Assembly (NCBI RefSeq): GCF_920984675.1
Contig: NZ_CAKLBV010000004.1
Location: forward strand, 87,965 to 151,964
From: Methylobacterium sp. Leaf118
GTDB taxonomy: Bacteria > Pseudomonadota > Alphaproteobacteria > Rhizobiales > Beijerinckiaceae
Length of the DNA: 64,000 bases
Direction of reading: 5' to 3'
Notes under the pieces: model-generated
Told to the model about the DNA's origin: nothing
The model's input: only the letters and a program-made list of their open reading frames with translations
The model's database searches: none
Part shown: positions 49,508-58,442 of the stretch, piece after piece
Layout: each line of letters begins with the position of its first letter
Numbering within the stretch: position 1 is the stretch's first letter
Made by a program: the position numbers and the translations under genes

Positions 49508-49672
49508 GGCACGTTTCCGATCACAAGTCCCAAACGCGCAAGACGCGGGTCGGTTCCGAGATCAGCCGATCCTAGACTTGGCCGTAAGCTACGCCGTACT
49601 CTTCGCAACTGCGAAGGTTTGAAGAAGCTTGGCCGCGGCACTGCAAAAGCGCCCCGGCCAGAGCTTGTCCGT

Positions 49673-50899
49673 TCACGCGTCGGGGTGTTTGAGCACCAGG
49701 GTCGCGTTGGTGCCGCCGAACCCGAAGGAGTTGGACATGACGTGGCCGAGCTTGGCCCCGTCGCGCCGCTCGCGCAGGATCGGCATGTCGGCGAAGGCGG
49801 GGTCGAGTTCGTCGATATGCGCGCTCTCGCAGATGAAGCCGTTGTTCATCATCAGGAGCGCGTAGATCGCCTCCTGCACGCCGGTCGCGCCAAGGGAGTG
49901 GCCGGTGAGCGATTTGGTCGCCGAGATCGGCGGACAAGCGTCACCCGCTCCGAACACCTCGCGGATCGCTTCGATCTCCTTGTCGTCGCCGACGGGCGTC
50001 GAGGTCGCGTGCGGGTTGATGTAGTCGATCGTGACGCCCTTCAGGTCTTCCATGGCCTGACGCATGCAGCGCACCGCGCCCTCACCGGAGGGCGCCACCA
50101 TGTCGTGCCCGTCGGAGGTCGCGCCGTAGCCCGCCACCTCGCCGTAGATGCGCGCGCCCCGCGCCTTGGCGTGATCGTACTCTTCCAGCACCAGCACGCC
50201 CGCGCCGCCCGCGATCACGAACCCGTCGCGGTTCGCGTCATAGGCACGCGAGGCGCGGGCCGGCGTGTCGTTGTAGCGCGATGACATGGCGCCCATGGCA
50301 TCGAACAGGACGGAGAGGGTCCAGTCCAGTTCCTCGCAGCCGCCCGCGAAGATGATGTCCTGCCGGCCGCCGCGGATGATCTCGGCCGCGTTGCCGATGC
50401 AGTGGTTGGAGGTCGCGCAGGCCGAGGAGATCGAGTAGTTCACGCCGCGGATCTTGAACCACGTCGCGAGCGTCGCCGAGGCCGTCGAGGACATCGCCTT
50501 CGGCACCGCGAAGGGACCGACCCGCTTCGGGCCCTTGTCCCTGGCGATCGCCGCCGATTCGACGATGGTGCGGGTGGACGGTCCGCCCGACCCCATGATG
50601 ATGCCGGTGCGATCGTGCGAGATCTCGCCGGGCTCCAGGCCCGCATCGCGGATCGCCTGCTCCATGGCGACATGGTTCCAGGCGGTGCCACCGCCGTGGA
50701 AGCGCATGGCCCGTCGGTCCACCGCCTCCTCGGCCACGAGGGATGGTGCCCCCGCGACCTGGCTGCGGAAGCCGTGGGCGGCCTGCGCCTCGGCATAGGC
50801 GATGCCCGAACGGGCCTCGCGCAAGGAGGCGAGAACCTCCTGGGTATTGTTGCCGATGGACGAGACGATGCCCATCCCGGTGATGACGACACGCCGCAT
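49673..50899 (-). CDS. fabB: Beta-ketoacyl-ACP synthase I
   Basis: A 408-residue condensing enzyme of the FabB/FabF family, used for elongation and, with FabA, for unsaturated fatty acids. The catalytic Cys is in [13 protein letters not shown], and the two His are in [11 protein letters not shown] and [13 protein letters not shown]. The C-terminal [12 protein letters not shown] is typical. The ATG at 50899 ([16 protein letters not shown]) is the normal family start, not the longer frame. The call FabB over FabF rests on the pairing with fabA upstream. Confidence 0.94.
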   Translation of the reverse strand: MRRVVITGMGIVSSIGNNTQEVLASLREARSGIAYAEAQAAHGFRSQVAGAPSLVAEEAVDRRAMRFHGGGTAWNHVAMEQAIRDAGLEPGEISHDRTGIIMGSGGPSTRTIVESAAIARDKGPKRVGPFAVPKAMSSTASATLATWFKIRGVNYSISSACATSNHCIGNAAEIIRGGRQDIIFAGGCEELDWTLSVLFDAMGAMSSRYNDTPARASRAYDANRDGFVIAGGAGVLVLEEYDHAKARGARIYGEVAGYGATSDGHDMVAPSGEGAVRCMRQAMEDLKGVTIDYINPHATSTPVGDDKEIEAIREVFGAGDACPPISATKSLTGHSLGATGVQEAIYALLMMNNGFICESAHIDELDPAFADMPILRERRDGAKLGHVMSNSFGFGGTNATLVLKHPDA

Positions 50900-51124
50900 G
50901 GTGGCTCGGGCTTCTTGCGCCGCGGTCAACGCGGCGTTTCCTCAGGGCGTCAGTTAGGATGATGCGCGCCCAATCTCAACTGCCTGCATCGCTCGGAGCC
51001 GCCGTGTGCTGCGGAATGATGCAGAAGCACCCCCATGAGCACCGCCTGCCGGGCAGGGCCGGGGCGTCGTCAGCCCCCCCGCGCGCCGCGTCGGGCTGCC
51101 GCGCGCGGCCGCGCTTCGCCGAGG

Positions 51125-51664
51125 TCAGGACCGGAACAGGGCCACGCGCAGGTCGTTCGCCTCATAGATGCGCCGTCCGTCCGCCTCCAACCAGCCGTCG
51201 GCGATGCCGAGAACGAGCTTGCCCGTGCGGACGCGCTTGATGTCGATCCCGTAGACGACCTGTTTGACGCTCGGCAGGACCTGATCCGAGAACTTCACCT
51301 CGCCGACGCCGAGCGCCCGGCCGCGCCCCAGGGCACCGAGCCAGCCCAGATGGAAGCCCACGAGCTGCCACAGGGCATCGAGGCCCAGGCAGCCGGGCAT
51401 GACGGGATCGCCCTTGAAGTGGCAGGGGAAGAACCAGAGGTCCGGGCGGATGTCGAACTCGGCGCGCACGTGGCCCTTGCCGTGGGCGCCGCCCTCGGTG
51501 CCGATCGAGGTGATGCGGTCGAACATCAGCATCGGCGGGAGGGGAAGCTGGGCATTGCCCGCCCCGAACAGCTCGCCCCGTCCGCAGGCCAGGAGCTCGT
51601 CATAGGCGTAGCTCGAAGCCCGCTGCGGTGCCGCATCGTCGGGTTGCTGCTCTTGAGAGGCCAT
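51125..51664 (-). CDS. fabA: Bifunctional 3-hydroxydecanoyl-ACP dehydratase/isomerase
   Basis: A 179-residue enzyme that dehydrates hydroxydecanoyl-ACP and isomerises the trans-2 to cis-3 double bond, starting unsaturated fatty acid synthesis. The active-site His is in [20 protein letters not shown], with the second active Asp in the [11 protein letters not shown] helix. Length is normal. It is first of fabA-fabB-fabI and is divergent from irr across 262 bp, an arrangement common in Rhizobiales. Confidence 0.96.
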   Translation of the reverse strand: MASQEQQPDDAAPQRASSYAYDELLACGRGELFGAGNAQLPLPPMLMFDRITSIGTEGGAHGKGHVRAEFDIRPDLWFFPCHFKGDPVMPGCLGLDALWQLVGFHLGWLGALGRGRALGVGEVKFSDQVLPSVKQVVYGIDIKRVRTGKLVLGIADGWLEADGRRIYEANDLRVALFRS

Positions 51665-51926
51665 GGAGAGGGTGCGAGTCCTCGTTGACGGACGGTGTCC
51701 GAACGGTCGCCGGACGGGAAATGACGGGAACGGCGCCTCGTTAGCACAGCCTTCGCGCCCGCTCAAAGCCGCCGCTCCCGCCCGGAGGCAGGCCGGAGGA
51801 CCCTCCCGCACGCAGCCCCCCCTTGCGACCACAGACGGACGGCCCTGCTCGGGTTGCCGCAGCGAGGTATCCTCCGTATACTTTTCCTCTCGTGTTCTGT
51901 TCCGTTTGTGGGAATCAGTCCCAGCA
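51665..51926. promoter_or_regulatory. Divergent promoter region between fabA and irr
   Basis: About 260 bp with both promoters. The half next to irr has an AT-richer stretch (GTATACTTTTCCTCTCGTG, near 51874). I looked for an iron control element but could not identify a convincing palindrome. Confidence 0.35.
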
Positions 51927-52430
51927 ATGTCCGATCTGACGCCTCTCCAGGCCGTGTTGAACGCGCGGGCCCCCTCGTCGGCCGATCCGGCCGGCCCGCG
52001 GCGCGGCTGCCCGCTGTCCGACCTGCGCGATCGTCTGCGCCGGGCCGGGCTGCGCCCGACGCGTCAGCGCCTGTCTCTCGGCTGGCTGCTGTTCGGGCGC
52101 GGCGACCGTCACCTGACCGCGGAAATGCTCTACGACGAGGCGATGCGGGCCAAGGTGCCGGTCTCGCTCGCGACCGTCTACAACACCCTGCATCAGTTCA
52201 CCGAGGCCGGCCTCCTGCGCCAGCTCGCGCTGGACGGATCGAAGGCCTATTTCGATACCAACCCGAGCGAGCACCACCACTTCTTCCTCGAGGAGGAAGG
52301 CGCCGTCATCGACATGCCGGAATGCGGCATCTCGGTCGACTCGCTGCCCGAGGCCCCCGATGGCATGGAGATCGCCGGCGTCGAGGTCATCGTGCGCCTG
52401 CGCCGCCGCGCCACGTCCGGCCGCGCCTGA
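51927..52430 (+). CDS. irr: Iron response regulator Irr (Fur family)
   Basis: Irr is a haem-responsive Fur-family regulator that controls iron and haem genes in alphaproteobacteria. The 167-residue protein has the winged-helix ([38 protein letters not shown]) and the Irr histidine motif [14 protein letters not shown]. The N-terminal haem regulatory GCPLSDLR, with Cys next to Pro, is present. This separates it from Fur and Zur, which have other metal sites. ATG at 51927. A strong terminator follows 24 bp after the stop. Confidence 0.94.
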   Translation: MSDLTPLQAVLNARAPSSADPAGPRRGCPLSDLRDRLRRAGLRPTRQRLSLGWLLFGRGDRHLTAEMLYDEAMRAKVPVSLATVYNTLHQFTEAGLLRQLALDGSKAYFDTNPSEHHHFFLEEEGAVIDMPECGISVDSLPEAPDGMEIAGVEVIVRLRRRATSGRA

Positions 52431-52453
52431 TTCGGCGCACGGGATCGGACGGC

Positions 52454-52480
52454 AAAAGGGCCCGTTTCCGGGCCCTTTTT
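52454..52480 (+). terminator. Bidirectional terminator between irr and the SH3b protein gene
   Basis: A perfect 11-bp stem, AAAAGGGCCCG / CGGGCCCTTTT, with a TTTC loop and T runs on both strands. It serves irr on the plus strand and the convergent SH3b gene on the minus strand. Confidence 0.92.
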
Positions 52481-52484
52481 CGTG

Positions 52485-53078
52485 TCAGTCGAGGGTCTCG
52501 TCGGGGTAGACCCCCCAGAGGCGGTCCTGGCGGATGTAGCCGTCGACATCCCCCCGCTTCTCCGGCAGGGCCACGACGAGGCGGCACCATTGTCCGGTGC
52601 AGCTCTTCACGCTGCCGATCACGCCGGGTTGCAGCCGCGCCTCCTCGCCCGACGCATCGTCGGCCCGCGCCTTCAGCGGCACGATCGACTTGGCCGCGTC
52701 CGCCTTCTCGCCCGAAGGCGGGATGACGAGGGCGGTGCGCCGGCCCGACAGCAGCGAGTGCAGAACCCAGCCCTCCGTGCCCTCCGAATCGCGGATGCGG
52801 CGCCACGTCTCGAACTCGGCGACGATCTCGATCGGCAGGCCGGCCCTCTGGAACACCCACAGGGTGCGATGGTCCTTGGACGGGCCCTCGCGCAGGTTGA
52901 CGCGATCGGTCTTGAGGCTGGCGTAACGGGGCAGGGGCAGCTTGGTCACCGGCCCCCGGTTCAGCTCCGGAACGGGGGCGGGCGCCGCCCGCGAGGTCAG
53001 CGGGGTGAGCAGGGCGAGCACGGCCGCGAGGAGAGCGAGGCGGGCGGGGTTCACCAAGGGAAGGGCGGGCGGGCGCAT
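52485..53078 (-). CDS. Exported bacterial SH3-domain protein
   Basis: A 197-residue precursor with a signal peptide (ALPLVNPARLALLAAVLALL) and two SH3b-like units: RYASLKTDRVNLREGPSKDH with GLPIEIVAEFETWRRIRDSE and GTEGWVLHSLLSGRR, then a second weaker unit (LQPGVIGSVKSCTGQWCRLV) with two Cys that may pair. SH3b domains bind cell-wall peptides or sugars. It converges with irr at the terminator. The ATG at 53078 fits the signal. Confidence 0.8.
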   Translation of the reverse strand: MRPPALPLVNPARLALLAAVLALLTPLTSRAAPAPVPELNRGPVTKLPLPRYASLKTDRVNLREGPSKDHRTLWVFQRAGLPIEIVAEFETWRRIRDSEGTEGWVLHSLLSGRRTALVIPPSGEKADAAKSIVPLKARADDASGEEARLQPGVIGSVKSCTGQWCRLVVALPEKRGDVDGYIRQDRLWGVYPDETLD

Positions 53079-53300
53079 GGTCCGTCGTCTTTCAATCCGT
53101 GGTTCCTTCGGAGGGCCGATCCGCACACCGCAGACCGGTCCGCATTGTGTTCCCCGACCTCTCTGGTAGAGAGGCCGGACGTCCTGCGGTGCGACCGGAG
53201 GCCGGCCGGTCCGCTTTCCGGCCCCATCTGGCCGCAGCGTGGTTAAGGGAGCGTAAGCCAGGCTCCCGACCGGGGACGGACGGCGTCGCGGGGAGGATAC

Positions 53301-54305
53301 ATGTCGTCGTTGAAGCGCAAGCCGCTCGTGGTCGTCTCGCGGCGTCTGCCGGACGCGGTCGAGACGCGCATGCGCGAATTGTTCGACACCCGTCTCAACC
53401 ACGACGATGCGCCCCTCTCGCCCGAGGCGCTCGCGACGGCGATCCGCGAGGCCGACGTGCTGGTCCCGACCGTGACCGACGAGATCGGTCCGGGCCTTCT
53501 CGCGCAGGCGGGCCCCAACCTGCGGCTGATCGCCAATTTCGGCAACGGCGTCGATCACATCGACGTCGCCGCCGCCTTGGAGCGCGGCATCACGGTCACC
53601 AACACCCCGGGCGTCCTCACCGAGGACACCGCCGACATGACCATGGCGCTGATCCTGACCGTGGCGCGCCGCATCGCCGAGGGCGCCCGGATCATTCCCG
53701 ACGACGACTGGACCACGGGCTGGTCGCCGACCTGGATGCTCGGACGGCGCATCACCGGCAAGCGGCTCGGCATCGTCGGCATGGGCCGCATCGGCCAGGC
53801 GCTCGCCCGGCGGGCGCGGGCCTTCGGCCTGTCGATCCACTACCACAATCGCCGCCGGGTCCCGACGAGCATCGAGGAATCGCTCGACGCCACCTACTGG
53901 GAATCCCTCGACCAGATGCTGGCGCGCGTCGACATCGTCTCGGTGAATTGCCCGCACACGCCCGCGACCTATCACCTGCTCTCGGCCCGCCGCCTCAAAC
54001 TGCTCAAGCCCGAGGCCATCGTGGTGAACACCGCCCGCGGCGAGGTGATCGACGAGAATGCCCTGGCGCGGCTGATCGAGGCGGGAGAGATCTCGGCGGC
54101 CGGCCTCGACGTGTTCGAGCAGGAGCCCGCCGTGAGCCCGCGGCTCGTGCGGCTCGCCCGCACCGGCAAAGTCGTCCTGCTGCCGCATATGGGTTCGGCG
54201 ACCCACGAGAGCCGCACCGACATGGGCGAGAAGGTCATCATCAACATCAAGACCTTCATGGACGGCCACCGCCCGCCGGACCGCATCCTTCCCAGCATGC
54301 TCTGA
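53301..54305 (+). CDS. D-2-hydroxyacid dehydrogenase (glyoxylate/hydroxypyruvate reductase type)
   Basis: A 334-residue NAD(P)H-dependent reductase. The nucleotide-binding motif is LGIVGMGRIGQALA (GxGxxG). The catalytic Arg is in NTARGEVID, Glu in GLDVFEQEP, and His in LPHMGSATHES. In a methylotroph the substrate could be hydroxypyruvate (serine cycle) or glyoxylate, but the sequence alone does not decide. GGGAGGA precedes the ATG. ftfL lies nearby on the other strand, converging on it. Confidence 0.88.
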   Translation: MSSLKRKPLVVVSRRLPDAVETRMRELFDTRLNHDDAPLSPEALATAIREADVLVPTVTDEIGPGLLAQAGPNLRLIANFGNGVDHIDVAAALERGITVTNTPGVLTEDTADMTMALILTVARRIAEGARIIPDDDWTTGWSPTWMLGRRITGKRLGIVGMGRIGQALARRARAFGLSIHYHNRRRVPTSIEESLDATYWESLDQMLARVDIVSVNCPHTPATYHLLSARRLKLLKPEAIVVNTARGEVIDENALARLIEAGEISAAGLDVFEQEPAVSPRLVRLARTGKVVLLPHMGSATHESRTDMGEKVIINIKTFMDGHRPPDRILPSML

Positions 54306-54605
54306 GAACGGCACCCTTCAGGCTCGGCCGGGCGGTTCCGGATCGGGCTCAGGGAGCAGGAGTCTTGAAAGCGCCGCGGATCGCACCACGAGAGAACGGG
54401 CGAGAGAACGGGGTTGTCGACCGGGATCCCGCCCCCGCGCGCATCGGCGTGACGGGCGGCTCGTGGCGCTCGGCCGATCGCCGGCGCATCGCCCGCGTCG
54501 ATTTCAGAAAAGCCGCACCCAGGAACGGCCGAACCCGGCCGCTCAGCCCGATGGCGAACCCGGCCCCGCCAGGGTGGCTTTGCGGACCCGTCGAACAGGC
54601 ACCCG
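54306..54605. other. Intergenic region between the hydroxyacid dehydrogenase and ftfL
   Basis: Together with the ftfL terminator it forms a gap of about 410 bp with no gene. No repeat or RNA is recognised. Short frames are Arg/Pro-rich. Confidence 0.35.
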
Positions 54606-54658
54606 TAAAAACGTTTTGAGGGCGTCGTCCTGGGTCACAGCCCCAGGACGACGCCCTC
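54606..54658 (-). terminator. Very stable terminator after ftfL
   Basis: A perfect 17-bp stem, GAGGGCGTCGTCCTGGG / CCCAGGACGACGCCCTC, with loop TCACAGC. On the minus strand it is followed by an A/T run (AAAACGTTTTT). Confidence 0.88.
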
Positions 54659-54715
54659 GCTCTTCGTGCCGGCTGCCGTCGCGACAGCCGGCGACCACCC
54701 TTCGGAATCGACGTC

Positions 54716-56389
54716 CTAGAACAGGCCGTCGATCTGCCCGTTGGCGTCGAGGCGAATCGTATCGGCCGCCGGGACCTTGGGCAGACCCGGCATCGTCATG
54801 ATCTCTCCGCAGATCACCACGACGAAGCCCGCGCCCGCCGAGAGGCGCACGTCGCGCACCGAGACGAGATGGCCCGAGGGCGCGCCCATCAGGGTCGGGT
54901 CGGTCGAGAACGAGTACTGCGTCTTGGCCATGCAGATCGGCAGGTGGCCGTAGCCATCCTTCTCGAAGCCGGACAGTTTGGCGGCGGCCTTCGATTCGAT
55001 CTGGATGTCGGACGCACCGTAGAGCTTGGTCGCGATGGCCTTGATCTTGTCGGTGAGCTTGGTGTCGGTCTCGTAGGCGAAGGTGAGCGGCTTCTGCTCG
55101 CCCTCGGCCAGTTTGACCACGGCCTGGGCGAGCTGTTCGGCGCCCGCGCCGCCCTCCGCCCAATGCTTGCAGGTGATGGCCTCGACCTGGAGCCGGTCGC
55201 GGCACAGCTCCTTCAGCCGGGTGTGCTCCGCGTCGGTGTCCTGGAAGAAGTGGTTCACGCCCACGACCACCGGCAGGCCGAAGCTCCGCACGTTCGTCAC
55301 GTGGCGCTCCAGGTTGGCGAAGCCCTTCTCGAGAGCCTCGAGGTTCTCGCTGGCGAGATCCTTCTTGTTGACGCCGCCATGCATCTTGAGCGCCCGGATG
55401 GTCGCGACGATGACGACCGCGGAGGGCTTCAGGCCGGTCTGGCGGCACTTGATGTCGAGGAACTTCTCCGCGCCGAGATCGGCGCCGAAGCCCGCTTCCG
55501 TCACGACGTAGTCGGCGAGCCGCAGGCCGGTCTGGGTGGCGATCACCGAGTTGCAGCCATGGGCGATGTTGGCGAAGGGGCCGCCATGGATCAGCGCCGG
55601 GTTGCCTTCCAGGGTCTGGACGAGGTTGGGCTGAAGGGCGTCCTTGAGCAGCACCGTCATGGCGCCAGTGGCCTTCACCTGGGCCAGCGTCACCGGCTTG
55701 CGGTCGCGGGTCTCGGCGATGACGATGCGGCCGAGGCGCTCCTCGAGATCGGCGAGGTCACGGGCGAGGCAGAACACCGCCATGACCTCGGAGGCGACGG
55801 TGATGTCGAAGCCGTCCTCGCGCGGGAAGCCGTTGGCGACGCCGCCAAGCGACTGGTTGATCGCGCGCAGGGCCCGGTCGTTCATGTCGACGACCCGGCG
55901 CCAGTGGATGCGGCGCACGTCGATGTTGAGCTCGTTCGCCCAGTAGATGTGGTTGTCGATGAGCGCCGCCGCGAGGGAGTGCGCCGAGGTGATGGCGTGG
56001 AAATCGCCGGTGAAGTGCAGATTGATCTGCTCCATCGGCACGACCTGCGCCTTGCCGCCGCCGGCCGCGCCGCCCTTCATGCCGAAGCAGGGGCCGAGCG
56101 AGGGCTCGCGCAGGCAGGCGACGGTGGCCTTTCCGATGCGGTTGAGGCCGTCGGACAGGCCCACCGTGGTCGTGGTCTTGCCCTCGCCCGCGGGCGTCGG
56201 CGAGATCGCGGTGACCAGCACGAGTTTGCCCTCGGGCCGGCCGTCGAGCGACTTGATGAAGTCGTGGTCGATCTTGGCGATGTGCTTGCCGTAATTGTGC
56301 AGGGCCTCGTCGGGGATGCCGATCTTGGTGGCGACCTCGGCGATGGGCTTCAGGGTCGCCGCGCGGGCGATCTCGATGTCTGAGGGCAT
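54716..56389 (-). CDS. ftfL: Formate-tetrahydrofolate ligase
   Basis: A 557-residue ligase that joins formate to tetrahydrofolate with ATP. In methylotrophs it moves formate-level C1 units to the serine cycle. It begins [20 protein letters not shown]; the ATP-binding block is [15 protein letters not shown], and [20 protein letters not shown] and [13 protein letters not shown] are typical. By memory it is very close to the FtfL of Methylorubrum extorquens, which supports the organism call. It stands alone, with its own terminator. The upstream in-frame extension of three codons was not used. Confidence 0.97.
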   Translation of the reverse strand: MPSDIEIARAATLKPIAEVATKIGIPDEALHNYGKHIAKIDHDFIKSLDGRPEGKLVLVTAISPTPAGEGKTTTTVGLSDGLNRIGKATVACLREPSLGPCFGMKGGAAGGGKAQVVPMEQINLHFTGDFHAITSAHSLAAALIDNHIYWANELNIDVRRIHWRRVVDMNDRALRAINQSLGGVANGFPREDGFDITVASEVMAVFCLARDLADLEERLGRIVIAETRDRKPVTLAQVKATGAMTVLLKDALQPNLVQTLEGNPALIHGGPFANIAHGCNSVIATQTGLRLADYVVTEAGFGADLGAEKFLDIKCRQTGLKPSAVVIVATIRALKMHGGVNKKDLASENLEALEKGFANLERHVTNVRSFGLPVVVGVNHFFQDTDAEHTRLKELCRDRLQVEAITCKHWAEGGAGAEQLAQAVVKLAEGEQKPLTFAYETDTKLTDKIKAIATKLYGASDIQIESKAAAKLSGFEKDGYGHLPICMAKTQYSFSTDPTLMGAPSGHLVSVRDVRLSAGAGFVVVICGEIMTMPGLPKVPAADTIRLDANGQIDGLF

Positions 56390-56578
56390 TTCTCTCACCG
56401 TCGTTTCTTGTGGCGCGGGCGCGAACGCACCGACGCACGGCCCGAAAGGACGGACCTTCCGGCCACGATAACCCGATCGCGGCAGTTTGGGCGAAGGCGG
56501 GAGAAAATGCGTCTCGGATTTTTTTGAGAAACCCCGAGAAGTTTCTTCAGGGGATGCCGTTTCCGTGAGGGATAACGA

Positions 56579-57907
56579 TCAGGCTGCGGCCCGGATCGCG
56601 GCGCCGAGACGCTCGATGATCTCGCCGATCTCCGTCTCGCCGACGATGAGCGGCGGCGACAAGGCCAGCGTGTCGCCGGAAACCCGCACCACCAGATCGT
56701 GATCGTGGAAGGCGTGCTCCATCACGGCGAAGCCCCGGGCCCCCGGCGCGTCCGCCCGGGGCGCGAGGTCGATGCCGGCGGCGAGACCGACGGTGCGGAT
56801 GTCGAGGACGTTCGGCGCACCGCGCAGCGTCATCACGGCGTCGGCGAAGGCGGGCTCCAGGGCCCGCGCCCGCTCGAACAAGCCCTCGTCCCGGTACAGG
56901 TCGAGGGCGGCGAGCGCCGCCGCGCAGGCGAGCGGGTGACCCGAATAGGTATAGCCGTGGAACAGCTCGATCGCCCGCTCCGGGCCCCGCATCAACGCGG
57001 CGTGGATCGGATCGGCGACGATCACCCCGCCCATCGGCACGGCGCCCGAGGTGACGCCCTTGGCGAAGCAGATCATGTCCGGCGTGACGCCGTAGCGCTC
57101 GGCGGCGAAGGCGTGGCCGAGACGTCCGAAGCCGGTGATGACCTCGTCGAAGATGAGGAGGATACCGTGGCGGGTGCAGATGTCGCGAAGCCGCCGGAGA
57201 TAGCCCTGCGGTGGCGGCAGCACGCCGGTCGAGCCCGCCATCGGCTCGACGATGACGGCGGCGATGGTCTCGGCATCGTGGAGCGCCACGATCCCCTCGA
57301 GCGCGTCGGCGCGGTCGGCGCCCCATTCGGGCTCGCCGCGGGTGAAGGCCTGGCGCTCCCGGTCATAGGTGTGGGGCAGATGGTCGATGCCGGCCAGCCC
57401 GGCACCGAAGACGCGGCGGTTGTTCGGCAAACCGCCCACGGCGATGCCGCCGAAGCCGACCCCGTGATAGCCCCGCGCCCGGCCGATGAAGCGGGTCCGC
57501 CCGCTCTCGCCACGGGCGTGACGATAGGCGAGGGCGATCTTCAGGGCCGTATCGACCGCCTCGGAGCCCGAGTTGCAGAGGAAGACGTGATCGAGGCCGG
57601 CCGGGGCGAGGGCGGCGAGCCGCGCCGCGAGGGTGAAGGCCCCCGGATGGCCGAACTGGAACGGCGGCGCGTAATCGAGCTGGCCCGCCTGCGCGCGGAT
57701 CGCCGCGACGATCGGGGCGCGGGCGTGCCCGGCATTGCAGCACCACAGGCCGGCGATGCCGTCGAGAATCTCCCGGCCGGTCTTGTCGCGGTAATGCAGC
57801 CCCTCGGCCCCTGCGAGCAGGCGCGGCGCGCGCTGGAACGCTCGGTTGGCGGTGAACGGCATCCACCACGCGTCGAGGTCGTTCCGAAAGGCCTCCTGCC
57901 CAACCAC
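56579..57907 (-). CDS. Class III pyridoxal-phosphate aminotransferase (omega-transaminase type)
   Basis: A 442-residue enzyme of the class III aminotransferase family. Visible: the N-terminal block MPFTANRAFQRAPRLLAGAE, the PLP phosphate site NSGSEAVDTALKIALAY, IFDEVITGFGR, and the PLP lysine in CFAKGVTSGAVPMGG. It probably uses beta-alanine, putrescine, taurine or similar omega-amino donors with pyruvate, but the exact donor is not readable. The start is a GTG at 57907; an in-frame TGA lies just upstream, so no longer form is possible. It lies 7 bp after the HMA gene. Confidence 0.88.
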   Translation of the reverse strand: MVGQEAFRNDLDAWWMPFTANRAFQRAPRLLAGAEGLHYRDKTGREILDGIAGLWCCNAGHARAPIVAAIRAQAGQLDYAPPFQFGHPGAFTLAARLAALAPAGLDHVFLCNSGSEAVDTALKIALAYRHARGESGRTRFIGRARGYHGVGFGGIAVGGLPNNRRVFGAGLAGIDHLPHTYDRERQAFTRGEPEWGADRADALEGIVALHDAETIAAVIVEPMAGSTGVLPPPQGYLRRLRDICTRHGILLIFDEVITGFGRLGHAFAAERYGVTPDMICFAKGVTSGAVPMGGVIVADPIHAALMRGPERAIELFHGYTYSGHPLACAAALAALDLYRDEGLFERARALEPAFADAVMTLRGAPNVLDIRTVGLAAGIDLAPRADAPGARGFAVMEHAFHDHDLVVRVSGDTLALSPPLIVGETEIGEIIERLGAAIRAAA

Positions 57908-57914
57908 GGCGCCC

Positions 57915-58145
57915 TCAGCCCGTCATCGCCGAGGCGGCGTAGCCCGCCTTCGTCAGTGCCTGGGCCACGTCGAGGCTCTGGGCGCATGTCGTCGCGGTGA
58001 CGCGCCCCCGGGCCACGTCCACCGAAACCTGCGCCTCCGGGTCGAGCCGCCGGATCGTGCGGCGCACAGCCTCCGCGCAGCCCTCGCAGGTCATGCCGTC
58101 GACGCGCATCATGAGGTCGATCGGGTTCGGGCGGCTGGCATCCAT
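57915..58145 (-). CDS. Heavy-metal-associated (HMA) domain protein, copper-chaperone-like
   Basis: A 76-residue soluble protein made of a single HMA domain: GMTCEGCAEAVRRTIRRLD contains the MxCxxC metal site, and GYAASAMT is the C-terminal strand. Such CopZ-like proteins carry copper(I) to an exporter. No copper ATPase gene is adjacent; instead it is 7 bp upstream of the aminotransferase, in the same direction. The metal is inferred from the motif. Confidence 0.85.
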   Translation of the reverse strand: MDASRPNPIDLMMRVDGMTCEGCAEAVRRTIRRLDPEAQVSVDVARGRVTATTCAQSLDVAQALTKAGYAASAMTG

Positions 58146-58442
58146 GAAGACCTCCCGGCAGGGCAGGGCGCGGCCGTTCCACGGCGCACCCGGACCCGCA
58201 CCATGTCGTCACCGGCGCCGCCGATGACAAGTCGAACGCGCAAGACCGGGGAAGGAGGCCGCATTCGCCCGGGAGAAGCCGGCCGGCCGGCTTGCGGCGT
58301 GGTACGGGCTCGGCGACATTGGCGGCACGACGGGCCCGGGGCGAAGCCGACGCCCGCCGCCGCCCGGCCTCGGGGCGTGACCCGATCCGTTCCGAAGACA
58401 TCGCGGCGCGTCGCCGCCCGAGAAGAAGCGCGCCGATCCACG

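Noticed and set aside
51665..51926. Iron control element for Irr
   Set aside because: No clear inverted element of the expected kind was found in the fabA-irr gap.
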